From contig CAUYUJ010016060.1 in NCBI GenBank assembly GCA_963575745.1, positions 1,148,460 to 1,212,459 on the forward strand: a stretch of 64,000 bases of DNA, read 5' to 3'. Below are positions 43,911-54,130 of the stretch, piece by piece (the stretch's first letter is position 1; each line of letters begins with the position of its first letter). The DNA is from Prorocentrum cordatum. Lineage: Eukaryota > Sar > Dinophyceae > Prorocentrales > Prorocentraceae. Below the pieces are notes generated by a model. The model did no database searches. It was not told where the DNA came from and worked only from the letters and a program-made list of their open reading frames with translations. The position numbers and the translations under genes are program-made.

Positions 43911-44212
43911 ATGGATATCCCATCGGAAACGGCGGCGACGGCGACAACGGCGACGGCACGGTGCGGCGACGATGGCGGCGGCGACGGCGACGGCAGCGGC
44001 GACGGCGACAGCAGCGCCGTCGGCGGCGTCGGCGACAGCGGCGGCGGCGGCGACGGCGACGGAGCTGGCGAGCGCAGGCGGTGGCGCGGGCCCTCCGTGG
44101 TCGAGGCCGTGCGCGGCCCGCCCGTGGAGGAGCTGGCGGCCGAGGTGACCAGCCTGAGCTCCAACCGCCAGCGGGATCTGCTGACCACCAGGCGCGCCCT
44201 CTTCTTTTGGCG
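43911..44212 (+). CDS. Candidate exon, Gly/Asp-rich then helical
   Basis: The ATG at 43,911 opens a frame reading MDIPSETAATATT, a GDG-rich stretch, then VEELAAEVTSLSSNRQRDLL and TTRRALFFWRR. It runs straight into the family D foldback element at 44,213. The GDG-rich part follows from a cggcgacgg repeat, so this may be a chance frame. The helical end is more protein-like. I do not recognise a family. Confidence 0.3.
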
Positions 44213-44369
44213 GCGCGCACAGGTGGGCAGAGGGAGGGGGGAGGCTTCTTAGGAGGTGGCTGCTTCTGAGAAGGCGCGGGCCTCACACCTACAGAGAAGG
44301 CCCGCGCTTTCTAAGAAGCAAGGGCGCTTCTACGAAGCCTTCGCCCCTCCCCCTGCCCCCCTTTGCGCG
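44213..44369. mobile_element. Foldback element, family D, copy 2
   Basis: Same architecture as 41,100-41,254: ggcagagggaggggggaggc at left, gcccctccccctgcccccc at right, with internal ggcttctta and ctaagaagc words. Arms have diverged more than in copy 1. Confidence 0.75.
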
Positions 44370-44675
44370 TGGCCGATTGTCCTTTTGCGGAGTTTTGATT
44401 TAAGAATGGAAGAAGGACCACCCGCGACGATGATACGGACACTCACGGCGACGACACGGACAAGGCGGACTGGGTGGCGGTTGTCGGGCCCGTCGTGGGG
44501 GGGTCGTCGTGGGGGGTCGTCGTGGGGGGTCGTCGTGGGTGGGTCGTCGCGATTGGGTCGTCTGGGCGGAAGCTTTTTGTTCCCCACATGTTTCGTGGGG
44601 TTCTGGTTTTCTTCCCTGCCGCGCCGCACCCGCGTCTCACACCTCCCCCCTCCCCTTCTCCTTCTCGCACAGCAC
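44370..44675. other. Short GTCGTG repeat and spacer
   Basis: gggtcgtcgtggg is repeated at 44,495-44,545. No gene is visible. Confidence 0.5.
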
Positions 44676-44775
44676 AGCACGGCACGGCACGGCACGGCAC
44701 GGCACAGCACAGCTCACCGCACAGCACAGCACAGCACAGCACAGCACAGCACAGCACAGCACAGCACAGCACAGC
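44676..44775. repeat. (CACGG)n/(CACAG)n pentanucleotide tract
   Basis: acggcacggcacggc is followed by agcacagcacagc, about 20 units of a 5-bp repeat. Confidence 0.9.
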
Positions 44776-44799
44776 ATACCACACAGGGCATTCTTTCGA

Positions 44800-46380
44800 C
44801 GCCACAGGGGGTGGGGTGCGCAGAGGGTGGTCCCTCAGCGCGGCCTCTATCCGTGACACGCTCGCAGATCGTGGCAGGCGTGGCACTTTCTCGACACCAC
44901 AGGGGGTGCGCAGAGGGTGGTCCCTCAGCGCGGCCTCTATCCGTGACACGCTCGCAGATCGTGGCAGGAGTGGCATTTTCTCGAAGCCGCAGGGGGTGCG
45001 CAGAGGGTGGTCCCTCAGCGCGGCCTCTATCCGTGACACGCTCGCAGATCGTGGCAGGAGTGGCACTTTCTCGACACCACAGGGGGTGCGCAGAGGGTGG
45101 TCCCTCAGCGCGGCCTGTATCCGTGACACGCTCGCAGATCGTGGCAGGAGTGGCACTTTCTCGACGCCACAGGGGGTGCGCAGAGGGTGGTCCCTCAGCG
45201 CGGCCTCTATCCGTGACACGCTCGCAGATCGTGGCAGGAGTGGCACTTCTCGACACCACAGGGGGTGTGCAGAGGGTGGTCCCTCAATCCGTGACACGCT
45301 CGCAGAGCAGGAGTTCTCGACACCACAGGGGGTGCGCAGAGGGTGGTCCCTCAGCGCGGCCTCTATCCGTGACACGCTCGCAGATCGTGGCAGGAGTGGC
45401 ACTTTCTCGACACCACAGGGGGTGCGCAGAGGGTGGTCCCTCAGCGCGGCCTCTATCCGTGACACGCTCGCAGATCGTGGCAGGAGTGGCACTTTCTCGA
45501 CACCACAGGGGGTGCGCAGAGGGTGGTCCCTCAGCGCGGCCTCTATCCGTGACACGCTCGCAGATCGTGGCAGGAGTGGCACTTTCTCGACACCACAGGG
45601 GGTGCGCAGAGGGTGGTCCCTCAGCGCGGCCTCTATCCGTGACACGCTCGCAGATCGTGGCAGGAGTGGCACTTTCTCGACACCACAGGGGGTGCGCAGA
45701 GGGTGGTCCCTCAGCGCGGCCTCTATCCGTGACACGCTCGCAGATCGTGGCAGGAGTGGCACTGTCTCGACACCACAGGGGGTGCGCAGGGGTGGTGGTC
45801 CCTCAGCGCGGCCTGTATCCGTGACACGCTCGCAGATCGTGGCATGAGTGGCACTTGCTCGACACCACAGGGGGTGCGCAGAGGGTGGTCCCTCAGCGCG
45901 GCCTCTATCCGTGACACGCTCGCAGATCGTGGCAGGAGTGGCACTTTCTCGACACCACAGGGGGTGCGCAGAGGGTGGTCCCTCAGCGCGGCCTCTATCC
46001 GTGACACGCTCGCAGATCGTGGCAGGAGTGGCACTTTCTCGACACCACAGGGGGTGCGCAGAGGGTGGTCCCTCAGCGCGGCCTCTATCCGTGACACGCT
46101 CGCAGATCGTGGCAGGAGTGGCACTTTCTCGACACCACAGGAGGTGCGCAGAGGGTGGTCCCTCAGCGCGGCCGCTATGCACGACGGTCGTCCAGGGCAT
46201 AGCAGGCGTGGCACTTTCTCGACACCATAGAGGCTGCGCAGGGGGTGGTCCCTCACCGCGGCCGCTATGCACGACGGTCGTCCAGGGCATAGCAGGCGCG
46301 GCATTTTCTCGACACCACTGGGGGTGCGCAGGGGGTGGTCCCTCACCGCGGCCGCTGGCTGGCTCGAATCTGTCCTCGAC
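44800..46380. repeat. 90-bp tandem array, about 17 copies
   Basis: Units start with tggcactttctcgacaccac and contain ggtgcgcagagggtggtccc and ctatccgtgacacgctcgca. The period is 90 bp (45,061, 45,151 and so on), with shortened copies near 45,241-45,330. The last three copies (from 46,170) differ, with cgctatgcacgacggtcgtc. Because 90 is divisible by three, long frames of 30-residue repeats stay open on both strands: one with RSQIVAGVALSRHHRGC on the plus, one with CGVEKVPLLPRSASVSRIEA on the minus. Confidence 0.93.
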
Positions 46381-46552
46381 GGAGGATAGAAGGCTAGGAA
46401 GAGGGAGGAGGTTCAAGCAATATGGCGTTGGATGACACATAGGGGAACATTCGCGACGAGGGCTGAGAACGCAGAATTGCACATGCATTATAAACTTAAG
46501 CAAACACTCAATATTTAAGTTAAGTATGTGGGGTTCCTCGGTAGCGTAATTA

Positions 46553-46581
46553 GCGTGTCGCGCCGCTTCGGCGCGACACGC
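46553..46581. repeat. Perfect 13-bp hairpin
   Basis: gcgtgtcgcgccg, a ctt loop, then cggcgcgacacgc. It is a perfect stem in an otherwise AT-richer spacer. There is no T run after it. Confidence 0.8.
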
Positions 46582-47019
46582 CGACCACGTCCCCATACCC
46601 AGGCGGTCACGTCCCGAACTACTCTTAACCTCCCGCCGTTTTTCTTTCAAATGTTGGTTTTCGCTATAGCGCCGCGCGCATTTGTAGTAACATGTTGCAA
46701 ATTGGCTTCACGAATCGAGGGCGGGCCTTTTTTTGTCACAATGTAGTTCTCGCCCCCGCGTCGCGCGCATTCTTGCCGAATCGTGCAACAGGGTCACGGT
46801 TTTGTTTGTATGAAATCCCAGGAGCGGCGTTTGGGTGACTCGCTGCGTTGAAGTCTTGCGCGATTTGGGATCAAGAAGTGTGTCAGGGCGCACCTCGCGA
46901 TTTGCGGCGGTGAAGGCCCAGGAATTTGGCCTCGGGCTCCGAAAGGGGGCCCTTGGGACGGCTGGGAAGCTCACCCTAACGTGCCACCGTAGGGGCTCAA
47001 CCTTCCCAGCCGCCCTGGG
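46582..47019. other. Spacer with a second hairpin
   Basis: At about 46,948-47,022 gggacggctgggaaggctca-like words pair imperfectly with ccttcccagccgccctggga. No gene is recognised. Confidence 0.5.
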
Positions 47020-47225
47020 ACAGGCGCCCCTCACCAGCGGCGAACATATTCGTATCCGCGCCCTCGCGGTCTGGATTCTGGGGCGCGATCCCGCGGATAC
47101 GCGGTCGCACGGATACCCTTCATGCGGGGTCATCCGCCAAAAAACGCCCCATGTCCGCGGAGTCGCGGCCAAGGGGCCCGGCCCGCCAGGCCGCGGATAC
47201 GGATATGTGTGTTCGCCCACGGGCT
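47020..47225. mobile_element. Foldback element, family E
   Basis: ggcgaacatattcgtatccg at the left pairs imperfectly with the right end, where gcggatacggatatgtgtgt is followed by tcgccc. Several gcggata words lie between. It is a single copy in this window. Confidence 0.5.
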
Positions 47226-47905
47226 GGAGGAAACCCACGTTCATCTCACACCGCTTTTCGCCCGCCAATTCGTGCTGAGGAGACCGGGTGCAACGTGAGA
47301 TGGGGGGGGCCTCCGGGGGTACGCATCGAGCCCCGGTCGCCCACGGATCCCCGGTAGGGGCCGGATCTCCCCTCCCCGCCCAGGACCGTGCGGATTCACT
47401 ACATCGGGGATCCTTCGCCGATCTAACCGCGATGTATCGCCGATGCAACTGCGCCACTCCCCTGATGATTTCGGGTCATACTCGGGCTTCCAGCGGCCGC
47501 TCGGGACGGTTCGGGAACTCCCAGAACGCTCTCGGCGAGGCGCATCCGTTGGAAGGCACCACGAGGTTGGAGAGCCGCCGAGAGCCAACAAATTCGTCCG
47601 AAGGTCTCAAAGCTCGAACCTCGAGCGCTGCCCTTCGGGAGAAGGCCTCTAACCTCGAAGTCGCCCGAGGGCCTCGAACCTCGTCCGAGGACCTCGAGCC
47701 TCGAGCCTCGACCGTTGCGCATCAGGAGAAGGCCGCCGCCCGCCCCGTGCCGCCCGAGGCTGCTGGCGCTGCTGCGCCGCGCGGGGCCGGGGGAGCGCGC
47801 GGAACGGCTGCAGGGCCTGGCGCTACAGGTGTTTGCGTTCCACGAGGACGAGTGGGGCGCCCTTCTTTCTTTCCCCCCCTCTCTCTGCCCAAGATCCCCG
47901 CTGGA
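47226..47905. other. GC-rich region, possible exon, no gene assigned
   Basis: A plus frame near 47,740-47,860 reads LLALLRRAGPGERAERLQGL, then QVFAFHEDEWGALLSF, and looks more like protein than its alternatives. It lies before a GGA tract. Start and splice sites are not clear. Confidence 0.35.
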
Positions 47906-48312
47906 TGAGGAGGATGGGGGTAGGAGGAGGAGGAGGAGGAGGAGAGGAGGAGAGGAGGAGGAGGAGGAGGAGGAGGAGTGAGGAGCGCGAGAATAATAGG
48001 AGGGAGGGCGGGGGAGGGGAGGAGGGGGAGGGAGGCGGAGGAACAGGAGCAGGAGGACGAGGAAGCTGAGGAACAGGAGGAGGAGGAGGAGGAGGAGGAG
48101 GAAGAGGGGGAGGAGGAGGAGGAGGAGGCGAAGGAAGGGGAGGGGAAGGGGGAGGGAGAGGGAGGCGGATAATAGCAGGAGGAGGAGGAGGCAGATGAGC
48201 GGGAGGAAGGGGAGGAGGGGGAGGGAGGCGGAGGAACAGGAGCAGGAGGACGAGGAAGCTGAGGAACAGGAGGAGGAGGCGGAGGAGGAGGAGGAGAAGG
48301 AGGAGAACCAGG
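47906..48312. repeat. GGA-rich tract with internal duplication
   Basis: Besides GGA triplets, the word ggaggaacaggagcaggagg plus acgaggaagctgagg occurs at about 48,037 and again at 48,231, so part of the tract is a direct duplication of roughly 194 bp. Confidence 0.85.
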
Positions 48313-48819
48313 AGGAGCGGCTTCGCGCATGCGCGCGAGGACGCGGGGCGCGGGAGGAGGACGCGGGGCACGTGGCCCTGCGCATCCTTGCCTGTCGGCG
48401 GTGAGCCCAGGGGGAGGGGGGCAGAGGCGGCGGGACGTCTTCGAAGGCGCCCGCGGCTCCGCGGAGGGCGGGAGGGCCTCTGAGGAGCCCCGCTGCCCTC
48501 TCGGAAGGCCTGCCCCCGCTCACGTCCCCCCTCGGGCGCGCCTTCCCTCGCGGCATCCCGCGGGATGCTCGGCCCCGTCCGTGGCGCACGGGGGCGCGGG
48601 GAGCGGGAGGAGGACGCGGGGGCACGGGGCACGGGGCCTTGCGCGCAGCGGCACCGAGGGTCGCGGAAGAGGGCGGTGCCGGTGTTTTTGCAAGGGCGCC
48701 CCCGAGGACGGGGAGTCGTTCGCACTTCGCGTTTCGCGGTTTGGCTTCGATTCCTCTTCGTCTTCTGGCGGTACAACATGGATGCCTGGTAGGTACCCTC
48801 TCAATTCCGTCTTCAGCGT
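48313..48819. other. GC-rich spacer
   Basis: Open frames are arginine/glycine/alanine-rich on both strands. gcgggaggaggacgcggggc is repeated at about 48,348 and 48,602. No gene. Confidence 0.45.
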
Positions 48820-48962
48820 CGGCTAGCGTCGATCAGCGTCTGGGAGTCGATGGGATATCCCGATTTGGCGTCGACTAGCTTCGATTAGCGTCGATTAGCG
48901 TCGATCTAGCGTCGATCTGGCGTCGACTAGCGTCGATCTAGCGTCGATCTAGCGTCGATTCG
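48820..48962. repeat. GCGTCGATCTA short tandem repeat
   Basis: About ten units of 11-13 bp (gcgtcgatcta, gcgtcgatta, gcgtcgacta). Confidence 0.85.
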
Positions 48963-49929
48963 CAAGAGCCGACAAGGTGGTATGTGAGACTTCTATGAGT
49001 TGCCACCGAATCGTCCTCCTCCTCTCCCATGGGGAGCGGCGCGAGAGAGCGAAGTGATTCGCGCTTCGCGCAGCGCGAGGCGCGTAGTTAGGCGCCCTTG
49101 TTCTTTTTGCTCGGGTGGGGGCTACGTTCTGTTGTTGATGGTGTTCGCCCTTTTTGGTCATGGAGGCTACTCGTGGCCACGGCTAGATTCGCCTTCAAAT
49201 GCTGGCCGGAAGGCGCCAGATGTTCCAGTGCTGGCACGAGCAGGAAATGGACCCTGATGGAAACGGGCCACGGGACCCCCAACAAAATTGCCCCGGACTG
49301 AAATGCTAGTTGGTCCCAGGGAAAGGCCCCCAAAGGTTCAGGACCCGCTGGGGGCTGAGGGGCCAGGGGCGCCCAGAGCAGTGCTGTGACGGACCGTGCG
49401 GTGGCAGTGGGATCCCCCATGACTCCACCGCACAGCACCGTCTTGGGACCCCGGAGCCCCCGGTCGCCCCAGAGATCCTTGCAGAACGACCCAGGTCCCA
49501 AAGCCGTGCGGTCACCCCGGATCCCCACTGACTCACCACTGCGGTCACCGCGCAGTGTGGGGCCCCCGTAGAGGACCGCAGCTCTCGGGCAGACTCAAGG
49601 CCTGCAGCGTAGGGCGCGTGCCCAGTCCCCTGGCGCCGTGTTTTTTTTTTTTTGTCCACAGAGTGTGGAGGTTACGCCACGAGCCAGTTTCTGACAGCAC
49701 CGGTCCCTGGCTGGCAAGGACTTCCCGGCAGGCTGGGCATTCACCCAACATTAATTGCTTGTGATGATTTCGGGTCGCGAGGAGTGAAGTGTGCACGTAG
49801 TGGGAGCAAGCGATTGAAAAATGACCCCCACCCCACCAACCAGGAGGCCTCAAAATAAATGAGTTGGGCAGACTAATAAAATCCAGCCGCCAGAACTGGT
49901 TTCTTAATCGTCTGCCCCCCCAGCAATTT
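48963..49929. other. Spacer, no gene recognised
   Basis: Frames on the minus strand at 49,088-49,660 are open but without motifs. It contains a T12 run at about 49,641. Nothing further can be supported. Confidence 0.45.
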
Positions 49930-50292
49930 TCCTGCCATCGCCGTCGCCGTCGTCGTCGTCGTTGTCGTCCTCGTCGTCGTCACTGTCGTCGTCCGTCGTA
50001 ATCGTCCATGTTCTCGTCCGCGTCCTCATCCTCGTCCTCGAAGTCGTTGTCGTCGTCGAAGTCGTCGTCGTCGTCGCAGTCGTCGTCGACTACAGCGGGC
50101 CTGTGCAGCACCCCCATAGGGCATCCGCAGAGCGTCGCCGTCGCCGTCGTCGTCCGTCGTCGTCGTCGCCTTCGTCCTCGTCCTCGTCTCCGTCCTCGTC
50201 CTCATCCTCATGATCGTCGTCATTATCGTCGTTATCGTCGTCGACTACAGCGGGCCTACGCAGCACCCCCTCCCATCGGGCGTCCGCAGAGA

Positions 50293-50336
<44 letters not shown>

Positions 50337-50401
50337 TGTTCGTCCTCGTCCTCATCCTTGTTCTCGTCGTCGTCGTCGTCTCAGTCGTCTCAGTCGTCTC
50401 A

Positions 50402-50433
<32 letters not shown>

Positions 50434-50620
50434 TATCGTCGTCGTTATCAGTGCATCCGCAGTGCGTCGTCGTCGACGCCGTCGTCGTCCGTCGTCCGTC
50501 GTCCTCGTTCTCGTCATCGTCCTGATTTCCGTCCTCGTCATCGTCGTCGTCATCGTCGTCGTTGTCGTCGTCTTCTTCGTCGTCGGCCTTCTGGTCGGCG
50601 CAGTCGCACGCGCGGGCGAC
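49930..50620. repeat. (GTC)n trinucleotide region, duplicated
   Basis: Long gtcgtcgtc runs alternate with tcctcg. A block of gactacagcgggcct followed by gcagcaccccc and a gcatccgcagag-like word occurs at 50,089 and 50,243, indicating a local duplication of about 150 bp. Confidence 0.9.
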
Positions 50621-50637
50621 CGCGGCGACTGGTTGGT

Positions 50638-50760
50638 TGGAGGAGGAGGAGGAGGAGGAGGAGGAGGAGGAGGAGGAGGAGGAGGAGGAGGCGGAGGCGG
50701 AGGAGGAGGAGGAGGACGAGAAGGAGGAGGACGAGGACGAGGAGGAGGAGGAGGAGGTCC
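50638..50760. repeat. (GGA)n microsatellite
   Basis: Nearly uninterrupted GGA triplets. Confidence 0.92.
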
Positions 50761-52655
50761 AAACTTGTGGCCGCCTCGTGGAACTTCCCCCGGCCCCCCC
50801 CAGACAGCCCGGGACTCTCCGACCTCCGTCGGCCTGCCCTCCCCCCTCTCTTCAGAGCCTGAACTACCTACCCCGCTTTCGCTTCCAGGCAAAACCAAGT
50901 CATACCACGCGCCTCCTCGTCAAGCGGCCTGTCCAGTACAGGCCGTAGTTTGGCATCGCTTGGTATCTCTCGGAAGCGAGGGTGGTCAAAAGCGAGGTAG
51001 GTTTGTTTGCCCCCTATCTCTTACTTCTGTTGAGACCGCTCGCTCCCATGAAGCAAGGCCGGCGGCGCGCACCGGGGGGGAGGCCTTCTCAGAAGGCAGG
51101 GTGTTCCCGTCGGGCTGGACGAGGGTTACCAGCCTCGAACGTATCCTTATCCCCAAGATTGACGCGCCAGAAGCCGATGACAATCTTGGGGATCCGCCCT
51201 CAAAAAAGAAGGGAATCCCTAAGACTGGCATCGTGATGAGGAGGTGCCCAGCATAGGGATAGGGATATGTTCCAGGCTGGTAGGATGGGAGGGGGGAGCG
51301 AAAAGGGGGGGTACGAAACCTGCTGCCTGCAGCCGGTGTCGGCCCCGCCGCCGGGGCCATTCCTCGAGACCCGGGCGCAGGCGGACCAGCCACGCGAGCT
51401 GATCCTCTATCCCTGCCCTTTGCTATCCTGCCCTGCCGTTCCCCCCGATTCTGCGAGGGGCTCTCAGAAGGCCTCCCCCTCGCGCCTCCTTCTTTCTCGG
51501 TTAGGAGGCGGAGGAGGAGGAGGAGGAGAAGGAGGAGGAGGCCCTCTTCTCAGAGGAGCGAGAAGTCATGATAATGATGCGTTTCAGGATTTCACAGATT
51601 TTCCGTATTTTCCATTTTTCCTTTCGGATTTTGTATGGGATGGCCGTTAGATGTTTCAGAGTTCTTGGACCGCATCCTGAGCAAATCGCATCTTGGCCCT
51701 TGTCAGCCAAGAAAGTGTGCGACCGAATAATTAAGGGACCAAAAACGCGCCCGAAATTGTGACCTGAAGTGCAGTGTGACAGAAATTGTGACAAATTGAG
51801 CGTCGTCTTGATTTCGAACCAAGTGTTTCGGTCACACCCGGGCGCGGTCGGAATATTTCGGGAACAGTTTCGGTCGCTACACTCCCCTGATGGAGACGAG
51901 GCTGCGTGATTATTCTCATCGTATCCTCGTCAGCCGAGCCTCCAAAGTCCCGAGAAAATCCGTCAAGAGGGGGATGCAGGCAAAATCCGCTCACACTCGG
52001 AGCCAGAATTCCTCCCAGGGTCCATCACCCTGAATCCGTGTTTGACCGTCCCGGGCCCGAAAACGGCCTCCGGACACAGAAAAGGATAACAAAAAATTTT
52101 CCGGAGCCCGCCACCTGAGACCCAATGCAGTTCCAAGCTTGAGGCCTCTCGTCCGATCGGCGATCCGGCGCCACCGGGGACAGTTTCGGTCACGACCACT
52201 CACTGACGCAGACGAGGCTGCGTGACTGTTTCAGTGATCTCCTCGAGACAGACAGCGGCAGGAGCATTTCCGGAGCCCCGCGCGGAATTCCGAAGGCTTT
52301 TGTGCAGAAGCGTCGCAAAGCCGTTTTGCTACAGAAGACCGTCGGCAGCACCGAAAGCAGTGCTGGATTGGACGCCGGCCGGGCGCCGGGCGCCAGGCCG
52401 GCCGCTGAAACGTTGGACCGACGACGCCAGCAGCAGTTCAGAAGTTGGGATGGAGAGAACGTGTGAGAAGCAGCGTTCCGGCAGCCCGAGCAGGGCGCGC
52501 TCCGGCGCACGCCAGCCTTCGACTTTCGACCTTCAACCTGTGGTTTTGCTCCTTCTCGTTCTCTCTTCCCCGCCCGAGCCCCCCAGGACCCGGCGGTGGG
52601 CGCCCTGATGCGCGCGGGCGCGCGACACGCGGAGGCGTCGCGCGCGCCCGCGCGA
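50761..52655. other. Spacer with short hairpin and dispersed repeats
   Basis: atccccaagattg (51,151) pairs with caatcttggggat (51,184-51,196). Two related segments with acagtttcggtc and agacgaggctgcgtga occur at 51,865-51,912 and 52,180-52,225. A GGA tract lies at 51,503-51,540. No gene is supported. Confidence 0.5.
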
Positions 52656-52659
52656 GCGA

Positions 52660-52676
52660 GAGCCGTTTGTTGCTGT

Positions 52677-52711
<35 letters not shown>

Positions 52712-52985
52712 GTGTTGTTGTTGTTGTTGTTGTTGGTATTGTTGTTGGTATTGTTGTTGAGATTATTTTTGTTGTTGGTGGTGGTGTTGCTGTCGTTGTT
52801 GATGGTGCTGTTGGTGATGTTGCTGTTGGTGCTGTTGCTGTTGCCGTTCATGTTGTTGTTATTGGTGGTGGTGGTGTTGCTGTCATTGGTGTTGTTGTTG
52901 CTGTGGTTGTAGTTGTGGTTGTGGTGGTTGCTGTTGCTGCTGTTGTTATTGTTGCTGCTGTTGTTGTTGTTGTTGTTGCTGTTGG

Positions 52986-53029
<44 letters not shown>

Positions 53030-53065
53030 TTGGTGTGGTTGTTGTTATTGTTGTTGCTGTTGTTG
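52660..53065. repeat. (GTT)n/(GCT)n trinucleotide tract
   Basis: About 400 bp of gttgttgttgct with ggt and gat interruptions. The Asn- and Leu-rich translations are artefacts. Confidence 0.93.
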
Positions 53066-53149
53066 ACAACCACAACAACGCGGACGGCTCCCGCTCGAGA
53101 CTTCCTCGCAATTCGCTGAGGGATGACGGATCCCTCACAATTCATTGAT

Positions 53150-53310
53150 GGATCTTTTTCCAGCCGTACGGACCCCCATAGGGGATCTTGCCATAGGTGT
53201 GGTAGGATCGCTACAGGCATCGTACCATAGCTGCATTGGTTCTTATAGGGACCCTACCAAAGCTGTAAGATGTCCTCGTAGGGATCGTTCCAGAGCTGGA
53301 AGGTTTCGGG
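53150..53310. repeat. Leading part of the GGATCC-type repeats
   Basis: ccataggggatcttgccat, gtaggatcgctacaggcat and tatagggaccctaccaaagc are diverged units of the array that is denser at 54,130-55,790. Confidence 0.5.
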
Positions 53311-53672
53311 CAAATTTCGGAGCACCTCTCACTCTTTTCGTGGCCCCGCATTAGGCTCCCCCTAAGGCTTCGAGCCAATTTCGGATCACCCCTCTCACGC
53401 TTCGTGGCCCCGCAGGAGGCTTCACTGAAGGCTGTGGGCTCATTTCGGAGCACTCCTCAGGCGTTTCGTGGCCCCGCATGAGGCTCCACCGAAGGCTTCG
53501 GGCCCATTTCGGGGCACCCCGCACACGCTTCGTGGCCCCGCAGGGGGCTCCACCGACTGCTTCGGGCAAATTTCAGGGCACTCCTCACGCGCTTCGTGGC
53601 CCCGCAGGAGGCTCCACCGAATGCTTCGGGCCAATTCCAGAGCACCCCTCACGCGCTTCGAGGCCCCCGCAA
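53310..53672. repeat. TTCGTGGCCCCGCA tandem repeat (about 65 bp)
   Basis: Five to six units read ttcgtggccccgcaggaggc, then tccaccgaaggcttcgggcc, atttcggagcac and ccctcacgcg. They are clearly related to the 84-bp units of the foldback at 24.2-27.6 kb, but shorter. Confidence 0.85.
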
Positions 53673-53689
53673 GCACTGTTTGGGAAGCC

Positions 53690-54130
53690 AATGCTCCTCC
53701 TCCCTTCCTCCCCTCCTCCCCTCCCTCCCCCTCCCCCTCTTCATTGCTCCTCCCTCCTTCGTCCTCCCTCTCCTTCCTCCTCTTCCTTTCTCCTCCCTCT
53801 CATTCCTCCCCCCCCTCCCTTTCCCTCCTCTCCTACCCCCTCCCTCTCCATCCTTCCCCTCATCGCCCTCTTCCTCTTTTTTTGTGTTTCGACTCTCTCT
53901 TATCCTTCTTTCCCATTCCTCCTATCCCTCTTATCCTTACTGCCCCGCTTATCGTTTTCATTCCTTTTACCCACAGATCCCTCCCATCTCTCTTCTTCCC
54001 CTTTCTCTCTTGCCACCTGTTTTTTATTTCCATCCCCCTATCAGTATATCCCTTCCGACTCCCACTCCCGCCCCCGCTCCCACTCCCGCTCCGACCCCAA
54101 CCCATACCCTTTCCCCTCCCCCTGCCGTCG
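53690..54130. repeat. CT-rich low-complexity tract
   Basis: ctcctcccttcctcccc and similar, ending with cccgctcccactcccgct repeats and a gtcgtcgccgtcgg block. Confidence 0.85.

Noticed and set aside
46530-46605. tRNA gene (ggttcctcggtagcgtaatt resembles a D-arm)
   Set aside because: No B-box, acceptor-stem pairing or anticodon loop can be placed. The hairpin that follows is a perfect palindrome, not a tRNA arm.
44443-46650. 735-codon open frame on the minus strand as a large gene
   Set aside because: It is almost entirely the translation of the 90-bp tandem repeat, with equally long frames on the other strand. No non-repeat domain supports a gene.
52438-53220. 260-codon minus-strand frame with poly-Asn
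   Set aside because: It is a translation of the GTT/AAC trinucleotide tract. Thr-, Val- and Leu-rich readings of the same DNA are equally open.
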